Positions 56,140 through 64,000 of a stretch of 64,000 nt of DNA are shown in pieces. Both the position numbers and the translations under genes were made by a program. Location: the NCBI RefSeq assembly GCF_038502225.1, contig NC_091374.1:11712981-11776980 (forward strand), in the 5' to 3' direction. Source of the stretch: Cherax quadricarinatus (Eukaryota; Arthropoda; Malacostraca; Decapoda; Parastacidae). Numbering within the stretch: position 1 is the stretch's first letter; each line of letters starts with the position of its first letter. The notes below the pieces were generated by a model. That model was not told the origin of the DNA. It ran no database searches and worked only from the letters and a program-made list of their open reading frames with translations.

Positions 56140-56303
56140 GCAATAACATTATTGCAAACAAACCAGAGAACGGCTGGGGATTGTACCCAGGTGAGCGAGT
56201 CTTAAAACTCCTGCCCATTGGGTAAGCCACCGGGCCAGCTAGCTACAATAAGATTCATTCAACAATGTATATTTCTGTATACCATAGGCAGGTTAGCGTG
56301 GGT
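56140..56303 (-). repeat. tRNA-derived SINE family A, reversed
   Basis: CATTATTGCAAACAAACCAG, GGGGATTGTACCCAGGTGAG, GGGTAAGCCACCGGGCCAGC, TAGCTACAATAAGATTCATT and ACCATAGGCAGGTTAGCGTG parallel 4330-4500. Confidence 0.78.
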
Positions 56304-56824
56304 TTCCATACAGTTAATTTGCACATCATGTAACTCTTGTCATTTATATCAGTAACTCAGGTTTTCACACAATCAGAAGATCCGTCACTTATTTCCTAAT
56401 GTCAGTAATACAGTCTTATCTATGTAGTTACTGTTTGAAGCAAAAAAAAAAAAGTCACAAAGACGGAATATCTTCATAAATTTCCTGCATTTTCTTGTCA
56501 TTTCCTCTCCATTTCTCGGCATCCTGGTTCCATTTACTCGACCAAAATGGAAACAATCAGCACAGATTTCTCTTCCAAACACAAAACACAAGCAGAGCGA
56601 GACCATTACAGGAAAGTTGTTCTCACAGACAGTGTTACTCGCTTAAACTCCAACTGTTATGAGAAGTGCGCGCTGCAATTATGGCAAGTGCTAGAATTTT
56701 GTGGCGAAATTTTTAAATTAAGGAGAGTTTTGTGTGGATTGTGATGGATTTCTTATAGTTAAGATTTTATGCTGTAGTTCTTGGCGTTGCGAATGTGTTA
56801 AAATTCTTAAAGCTTAACTAAATG

Positions 56825-56826
<2 letters not shown>
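56304..56826. other. No recognisable gene
   Basis: Unique-looking; a minus frame at 56.4-56.6 kb has no motif. Confidence 0.5.
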
Positions 56827-56892
<66 letters not shown>

Positions 56893-56896
56893 GGCT

Positions 56897-56932
<36 letters not shown>
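56827..56932. repeat. (TGC)22 followed by (CGG)n
   Basis: 22 uninterrupted TGC units (56827-56892), a GGCTGC junction, then about 12 CGG/GGC units. A GC-rich island in AT-rich surroundings. The Ser/Arg-run minus frame is a by-product. Confidence 0.97.
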
Positions 56933-56933
<1 letters not shown>

Positions 56934-57267
56934 CGGGGATGAGTCTTAAGGATTTTTTTGCATACCTTGTATTCATGTGAAAAGACCAGACCCACACATG
57001 CTTATTCTTTTATAATGGTAAATAAAAACAGTCTCACATGTTCGTACACTGTTCCAATTCAATAATCCGTTTTAATATTCCATCTGCTCACGCACAAAAA
57101 AAATCTTTCCACACAACCCACACATTTAACCCCCACACTTGCTCTCCCTTCATACATACACTTCCCTTCCAAACACACCTTGCCTATTAAAATTGTAAGT
57201 GGGTAGAGACTGAAATGTGATGCTGTTTCTTGTGATAATTAAAAAATATTTAACATGGAAATACTGC
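56933..57267. other. No recognisable gene
   Basis: AT-rich unique sequence. Confidence 0.5.
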
Positions 57268-57414
57268 CACTGGCCTCTTTATTAGGCACACCTATACACC
57301 TGTCTAAGCAGTCAATCACGTGGCAGCACGTCAATCCCTAGAAACATGCAGACATGGTCAAGAACTTCAGTTACTGTTGAGACCGAACATCAGAAATGTG
57401 ATGTAAGTGACTTT
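57268..57414 (+). mobile_element. 5' fragment of a Tc1-like DNA transposon
   Basis: CACTGGCCTCTTTATTAGGC, CACCTATACACC, CAGTCAATCACGTGGCAGCA, CATGCAGACATGGTCAAGAA and GTGATGTAAGTGACTTTCC match from memory the 5' end of a Tc1-like family known from fishes and various invertebrates. The last bases encode the first residues (GDVSDF-like) of the transposase's DNA-binding domain, after which the copy is cut off. No 3' end found. Confidence 0.65.
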
Positions 57415-58003
57415 CCTGAAGTGTATAATACAGGTTATTATATTTTAATAATTTATTGTAGTTTTGAATATACTATTAGTTTTTTTTTTAAATGTTACGA
57501 GCGCTGAAAGTCAGTTGAATCTAAGTATTATATAGATTTCACAAGTCAAATGCTGAAATAGATGTTTTGAGAATGTATTTCTTAGTGACTGTCCATTAAA
57601 ACTAAACAGGGAAACAATATGCTCTAGAATATCACTAATATCACTAATCTGTTCATCTGTTTTTTTTTTATCTATATGCCTATTTTGTTATTTGAACTCA
57701 TTCTATTTTTTACCATCTACGTATTCACTACATTACACTGTATTTTAGTAGCGTAATATTTACTTACTATGTATTTGTCTATTTTGATACAGCGTTATCC
57801 TAATATAGTTACACTGCAAGATTAAATTCAATGAGTTGAAAGTTTTATACCTCCCCACACAGTAGTGAGTCACTATTGCAGACCTTCGTGTGTGCATCTA
57901 TAATGTATATGCTGCTGGTTGTTTCCAGGACCGCAGCGGTAAACTAAGACTCGCACACGGTATTTGTTCTTAAGATTAGAGAGAGAGATTTCGTTCGGAT
58001 TTT
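57415..58003. other. No recognisable gene
   Basis: AT-rich unique sequence. Confidence 0.5.
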
Positions 58004-58272
58004 TAACCCCGGAGGGTTAGCCACCCAGGATAACCCAAGAAAGTCAGTGCGTCATCGAGGACTGTCTAACTTATTTCCATTGGGGTCCTTAATCTTGTCC
58101 CCCAGGATGCGACCCACACCAGTCGACTAACACCCAGGTACCTATTTGCTGCTAGGTGAACAGGACAACAGGTGTAAGGAAACGTGTCGAAATGTTTCCA
58201 CCCGCCGGGAATCGAACCCGGGCCCTCCGTGTGTGAAGCGGGAGCTTTAGCCACCAGGCCACCGGGCCTGTC
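58004..58272 (-). repeat. tRNA-derived SINE family V, reversed, with extended 3' body
   Basis: AACCCCGGAGGGTTAGCCAC, CCAGGATGCGACCCACACCA, GTCGACTAACACCCAGGTAC, ACCCGCCGGGAATCGAACCC (B box reversed) and GCCACCAGGCCACCGGGCC (A-box region reversed). The distal body differs from the 50.4 kb copy, so at least two subfamilies exist. Confidence 0.88.
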
Positions 58273-60734
58273 CCCAAGAATCGTGTTAGATACTTTATAA
58301 CGCCTTTGTAGCAAAACCTTGGTTTAAATACTGTCTTAATATATGGCAGTGTTGATCTTATTCCATTGTTTATATAGTTCCAGGTAAGTATACGCAACAG
58401 AGATGAAAACTATGACTGGTACACAGAGCTAAAGAACATAACTCGTACCACAGGTAGTAAAGCTGAAAAAAAAAATGTTTCACAATAATAAGATGAAGGG
58501 CTGGAGAAATGTGGGGAGACAGAGGTTTCATAGAGTAGCTACACATACTTTGTTTCCCATTCCTCTATACAGCGAATCAAAGCCTTTGTTCGACACACTC
58601 CTGGTTATGCCTCTCATCTTCCCCTCCATCCTGCTGTGATTCCCTTGGTTGAAAGCATCTTTGTATCACCTTACTCTCTGTACATGTAACATGTCCTCAA
58701 CATCACCCACGCAGATACTCTCGGCTTCCCCCACCTGTCCATATCCTATAACTATCTGCCTATCCACTGTTATTTTCTATGTAACTTTCAGTGCCGAGTC
58801 GTCTCCATTGTACAAAAATGATTTGCCTCTTCCTGTCTCCTCCCCCTTCTATCTTTTCTATTTCTCTTGTTATACAGATAAGAGTTCTACAAGATTATAA
58901 TGAAAAGTCTTGCATGTATGTAGAAACAAAGAGTTATTATCTTTTATCAGATTATTTTAAAGCCCGTCCCTAGCAATTAGTTTAATGACTTAGTGCATTA
59001 AAGTGACTTAACTAATACTCTTTTTTTTCGGAATACTTCAAAGACTCGATCAGCAAATGTTGCCTCTAAGAGTGAGGCGATTCCCAAACGCCTGACTGGA
59101 GTGGCCGGGCTGACGGAGGCTCGAGATTCCTATATCTTGTGTCGAATGACGGTCAGTGCTTGAGCGCTGAATAAAATACTAATTAAAGGGGAAACTTAGA
59201 TCTAAATAAAATCTATATAGTGTTGATTATTTTTGTACACAAATAAGAGCTATTTGAAGAGCATAATAATTCAGTAACATAAAATAAGTAAATGAAATCG
59301 TCAGAGAAGTAGATACAGGACGAAGTTGGAAAACTTCTTTGCCTACAGACACGTAGATGAATAAATTATCCTTCAGTCTTGTAAGCACACACATTCAGCA
59401 CACAAAATGACTGAGTGAACCTTTCATTTAGTTGGGAGTTAAGCTAAAACCAACGTGCAAATTCTTCTCGTATACACCTTTGTCGCCAGGGATGATGGCG
59501 CTAGAGGACGTCAGGCACTTCAGAATCGGGAAGAAACTCAAATATACATCTTTGTGTTCAAAATGTGTAATGTAAAATATCCGCAAGCATTTTAAGTCAA
59601 GTATATTAATCACTTTAACCTTATTTGTACTCAATTGGATAATAGTTATAGTTTTAATTTCACGCTTTATGCTTTTCCTGTGAACTTAAAGTTTTCACCA
59701 ATTTAGTCTTAGCTCTTCGGTGTGATCGGGGAGTGGAAACCAGGGAGAGAGTTTTCTATTCTGCTATACTGACCCCATCTCTGCATTGGTAGTTACATAC
59801 AAGATTAGGTTTACAGTCCAAGATAAAAAAAAAATGAAGAAACCCCTTGAGTAGACTTAATGTCACTAAGATCTTAATTTATCTGTGTAATCATTTTCTT
59901 TGCTTGGAAACTTGGAACTCAGGAAAGATTAAAGTTAACCAGTGCAAAAGAGTGCAGTGTACCCTACTAGTCAGCCACCATGTCTTCCTCCCTCTGGATT
60001 AGTATCTTAATTTACTGCACATTTAATATAATTTTGCTACTGCGTTTGCCACCTATACTGTCAGCTCTTACTGTGTTTGCTGTCTCCTTCCTTCTATATC
60101 AAGAATTATCGTAGTCTGTGCCTTGTGTAAATTATACTACAGACCTACGTAACTGGTTTATATGATCATGTTTAACTTACTTCAGATGTGTGTGTTATTA
60201 ATCGATATTATTAATATTTGTATTATTTCCCTATAAAAGAGGGTTCACTTTTCTTGGCTCTATTTCGGAAACATTAAACTACTCGGAAAGTAATTTTATC
60301 GTTCTTTTTGCAACAAATTTCAACATAAACAGTCAAATGCTTCTTTATCTCGCTTCTAGATTTTAGTTACAAATGTAGTGTGCGCGAGTGTGTGGGATGA
60401 ACGAGAAAGAGAATATTAGAGAAACAAGTGAGAGAGAGAGAGAAACCTAGTACTTGTGTTTGGTGCAGCTGAATCAAATATCATGTCATGTTTGTGACAA
60501 TAATTGACATTTACTACAGAAGTGCGCGGGCATCACAGTTAAAATGTTGTACGAACAGTAAGGTCAACATCCACACATTCTTTAGAGTGCAGACTCTGCC
60601 TCCCGCTTCCAGAACTCAAGGCTGGTTAACACAGTAAAAACTAATATTTGATGTTAATCTCGGTTTAGACCTTGCAGAAATTGACTCATATCGCTTGGTA
60701 AAGCTAATTTTCTGTATAAAATACTGATTGAAAT
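58273..60734. other. Unique sequence, no gene recognised
   Basis: 2.4 kb without any repeat or coding motif I recognise; mostly AT-rich with pyrimidine-rich stretches near 58.6-58.9 kb. Confidence 0.5.
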
Positions 60735-60800
60735 AAATGATATAAAATACCGACACGATAGGAAAAAAAGACATAAATGCAGTCTGCATTTATGTCTAGT
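60735..60800 (-). mobile_element. Short hairpin family F1 copy
   Basis: The F1 tail (AATGATATAAAATACCGACA) is followed by GACATAAATGCAG and its immediate complement CTGCATTTATGTC. The palindrome arms are only about 14 bp, because this copy turns back before reaching the GAAACG core. Confidence 0.65.
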
Positions 60801-61189
60801 TTTCCAGAAAACTGATATGATACTCTCATGTACGCTTCCTCTTTTCTCCTTTGCTTCCACCTTCCTTCACCCAATTCTAATTCTGTTTCTTCCCTCCCCC
60901 CAATCATTGTTCCTGCCTTGGTCCACCCCGTAAAACCCATTCCTCTCGCCCACCGTCCTAAAATTACCAGCCTTCAACATCCCGTGATCGTTGTTGGGTA
61001 ATATACATTACCAGGGTATATGTGTTATAGTATATACGTTAGTAGTTCTAGTAAACTCGGAAAATATGCTAGTGAGCGGTGAGGTGGAGCGTGTTGAGTA
61101 TGTGGTAATATGGGACTTGGTGGTAGTTAAGTGGCAGTGGAAGTTTATGAGGGGAAGAGAGCGTGAGGGAGCAGTTTATGGAGCTAGTA
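60801..61189. other. No recognisable gene
   Basis: Unique-looking sequence. Confidence 0.5.
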
Positions 61190-61437
61190 GGAAGCAAGAG
61201 GGAGAGATAAGAGGGCAGGAGGGAGAGACAAGAGAGTAAGAGGGAGAGATAAGAGGGCAGGAGGGAGAGACAAGAGAGCAAGAGGAAGTGATAAGAGGGC
61301 AGGAGGGAGAGACAAGAGAGCAAGAGGGAGAAATAAGAGGGCAGGAGGGAGAGACAAGAGAGCAAGAGGGAGAGATAAGAGGGCAGGAGGGAGAGACAAG
61401 AGAGCAAGAGGGAGAGATAAGAGGGCAGGAGGGAGTT
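61190..61437. repeat. 42 bp (2 x 21) purine minisatellite, about 6 copies
   Basis: GAGGGCAGGAGGGAGAGACA then AGAGAGCAAGAGGGAGAGAT per unit. Both 21 and 42 are multiples of three, so frames stay open (RGQEGET/REQEGEI on plus, Pro/Leu/Ser-rich on minus). Non-genic by appearance. Confidence 0.95.
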
Positions 61438-61759
61438 AAGGAAGAGTTAGCTTTATTTTTTTTTTTCACAGTAACCTTACGTTGGGAAATTTTTTGCGCC
61501 TTTCAAAATATTACAGTTCAATGTATCAAACTTTAGACCTGCTGAAAGTCATATCCCTGACAAAATTGCCAACGTGAGATAAAACTTGAAACTTGATGGA
61601 AGTTTTAAAGTGTTGTGTGTATCTAATGCGGTATATTTAAAAATAATAAAAAAAATCCACCCCCTTTCCCCCGATTATTATTTTCTGATTTCAGTGGTTT
61701 TGAGATTCAAAAGATAATTTGCAATAGTTGGAGAGGCTCGGAAATTTGTGTTAACGAAA
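61438..61759. other. No recognisable gene
   Basis: Unique-looking; C-rich CCACCCCCTTTCCCCC near 61.66 kb. Confidence 0.5.
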
Positions 61760-62345
61760 AAGTTGAAAAATAGTGCAGAAAGAGCAAGGTGTGAGAGTGC
61801 TGGCAAGTAGAAGTGTAAACAATGAAAGATTGGACGTCAGACTGAAGGGAAGAAATATAATGAAAGTGAATATATTTAGATATCTGGGAGTGGATGTGTC
61901 TGCAGATGGGTGTGTGAAAGAAGACATGAGAAAAAGAAGGTACGTGAATTGTTCAGGCGTCTGTGGTAAGAATGCAAGCGAAAAAAAGAGCAATGTATCA
62001 GAGTATAAAAGTGCTTACATTTATTGTTGTGGCGTGAGGTATGGGCTTTTAATGTTGTAGCGAGGAGCAGACTAGAGGCAGCAGAGATTTGAAACGAATG
62101 TCTAGTGTATTATACACAGAATAAGAAATTAAGAAATTGTAAGACTTTGTGGTCGCATGAAATTCATAATTCAGAAAACCGAGGAGAGGTTATCGGTTTG
62201 ATCATTTAGAAAAAGATGGAATAAGATTTACAAAATATATATAAATCTGGGGTGGACTCAAGGTGGTGCAGGACACATCCCAAGATTGGAAGAAGTATGT
62301 ACAAGTGGTGTAAAATTTGATAGGGGCTTGAGTATCCAATAAACA
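61760..62345 (+). pseudogene. C-terminal fossil of RTE-like RT
   Basis: Reads NNERLDVRLKGRN and then IFRYLGVDVSADGCVKEDM, nearly the same as VFRYLGVDVSADGFMKDEV in the 11.8-13.2 kb gene. It continues with decayed versions of YGCEAW, the RCGVHKS region and RFGHLEK near 62.20 kb. Frameshifts and stops throughout. Truncated on the 5' side after the FADD motif. Confidence 0.8.
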
Positions 62346-62665
62346 CATTAGAACGTGAGTAGAGAGAATAGGGTATTGCCGTGCTGTTGGCGTTAAAGTA
62401 TAATAACATTTTATGGAAAAAATTTAGCTGTACTATTATTTTGGACGTTATTTTATGCAGAGTTGCAAACAAGAAGAATTCTGGTAAGAGATATTAACAT
62501 CTTTAATTTATATAACACACCTTCCATCATTTCGGATTATCTCTGATTTCTTGGACGAAACTGACTTGTTACACTTTGACTAACACATTCATACTGACCT
62601 CGTGTTTCATACGTCTCCCTGATGTTTGCCACTGACTCGTTTGTGCTTAGCACTTTCTTGTAAAA
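62346..62665. other. No recognisable gene
   Basis: Unique-looking left flank of the trinucleotide array. Confidence 0.5.
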
Positions 62666-63924
62666 ACTACTATTACTACAACTAATAATACTACTATTAC
62701 TACTACCACTACTATTACTGTTACCACTTCTGTTACTGTTACCACTTCTACTGTTACTACTACCACTACTACTATTACTACAACTACTAATAATAATACT
62801 ATCACTATTACTACTTCCACTACTACTATTACTACTTCCACTACTACCACTACTACTATTACTATTACTACTGCTATTACTATTACTACTATTACTACTA
62901 CTATTACTACTACTATTACTACTACTATTACCACTATTACTATTACCACTTAATTCTACCACTATTATTACTGCCACTACTATTACTTCTATCACTATTA
63001 CTACTACCACTACTATTACTACCACTACTATTACTAGTACCACTACTATTACTAGTACCACTACTATTACTAGTACCACTACTATTACTAGTACCACTAC
63101 TATTACTACTACCACTACTATTACTACTACCACTACTATTACTACTACCACTATTACTACTACCACTACTATTACTACTACCACTACTATTACTATTACC
63201 ACTACTATTACTACTACCACTACTATTACTACTACCACCACTATTACTACCACCACTATTACTAGTACCACTACTATTACTACTACCACTATTACTACTA
63301 CCACTACTATTACTACCACTACTATTACTACTACCACTACTATTACTACTACCACTACTATTAATACTACCACTACTATTAATACTACCACTACTATTAA
63401 TACTACCACTACTATTACTACTACCACTACTATTACTACTACCACCACTATTACTACCACCACTATTACTAGTACCACTACTATTACTACTGCCACCACT
63501 ATTACTACTACCACTACTATTACTACTACCACTATTACTACTACCACTACTATTAATACTACCACTACTATTAATACTACCACTACTATTACTATTACCA
63601 CTACTATTACTACTACCACTACTATTACTACTACCACCACTATTACTACCACCACTATTACTAGTACCACTACTATTACTACTGCCACCACTATTACTAC
63701 TACCACTACTATTACTACTACCACTATTACTACTACCACTACTATTAATACTACCACTACTATTAATACTACCACTACTGTTACTACTACCACCACTACT
63801 ATTACTACCACCACTACTATTACTACCACCACTACTATTACTACTGCCACCACTACTATTAGTACTACCACTACTATTAGCACTACTATTAGTACTACCA
63901 CTACTACTATTACTACTACCACTG
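62666..63924. repeat. 1.26 kb (ACT/ATT/ACC)n trinucleotide array
   Basis: Almost pure three-base units, mainly ACCACTACTATTACTACT (18 bp) and 15 bp variants. A higher-order block repeats with an offset of about 192 bp (copies beginning near 63441 and 63633). An open Val/Ile-rich minus frame of about 460 codons is a by-product of a period divisible by three. Confidence 0.97.
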
Positions 63925-64000
63925 CATTTCAGAGAATCTATCAGTGATGTACCTTAGAACTTCACCTAAATGCCCATTACCCATAATTCAAAAAGCTACT
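63925..64000. other. No recognisable gene
   Basis: Short flank at the window edge. Confidence 0.5.

Noticed and set aside
61190..61536. Glu/Gly/Gln-rich repeat protein
   Set aside because: 42 bp purine minisatellite; both strands are open and there is no unique flanking domain.
62537..63922. Minus-strand Val/Ile-rich frame of about 460 codons, looking like a membrane protein
   Set aside because: Direct translation of a trinucleotide array; the C-terminal part changes to Ser/Asn runs with the same origin.

Overview
This 64 kb window looks like ordinary intergenic or intronic DNA from an arthropod, most plausibly a decapod crustacean (inference). The grounds are AT-rich sequence packed with dinucleotide microsatellites, tRNA-derived SINEs, L2/CR1-like and RTE-like non-LTR retrotransposons, and hairpin repeats of kinds I associate with crayfish and shrimp genomes. 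I find no intact host gene, no rRNA, no free-standing functional tRNA and no CRISPR. Nothing supports a bacterial or viral origin.

Layout. 0-7 kb: a 5'-clipped, frameshifted L2/CR1-like reverse transcriptase (RT), a small hAT-like MITE, a tRNA SINE and a hairpin element. 7-20 kb: SINE and 'Repeat B' copies, then a long antisense RTE-like RT (11.5-13.4 kb) between two copies of a roughly 390 bp inverted-repeat MITE embedded in (TA)n. 20.8-23.4 kb: a 2.6 kb satellite of 32 bp units. 25-30 kb: an RT fossil, a 601 bp hAT-like MITE with its target duplication, and a hairpin element with perfect 67 bp arms and a 12 bp target duplication. 30-36 kb: another TA-nested MITE, an inverted Repeat B pair and a 1.1 kb 27/29 bp minisatellite. 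36-54 kb: many hairpin elements, two more TA-MITE copies, SINEs, an antisense L2 fossil and traces of Penelope-like elements. 54-64 kb: SINEs, a Tc1-like fragment, CTG/CGG-type runs, an RTE fossil and a 1.26 kb trinucleotide array.

How the parts relate. The RT elements are the only protein-coding content I can name, and all are broken. Their 3' ends recur as short orphan tails across the window, as expected of 5'-truncated target-primed insertions. The tRNA SINEs and Repeat B presumably depended on such machinery. The most interesting system is a set of four sequence-unrelated hairpin families (called F1-F4 here) built on one plan: a short outer stem, a UUGA/CUGA-like core, a GC stem, then GAAACGU(U/C) and the outer stem's partner. 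The stem sequences differ between families but stay complementary. The plan resembles a type I hammerhead ribozyme, and known Penelope-like retroelements carry such ribozymes. Two weak Penelope-like protein fossils lie in the same window.

A candidate first exon with a good start context and splice donor at 46.53 kb, and a CpG-rich patch at 35.3 kb, are the only hints of host genes. Both are weak.
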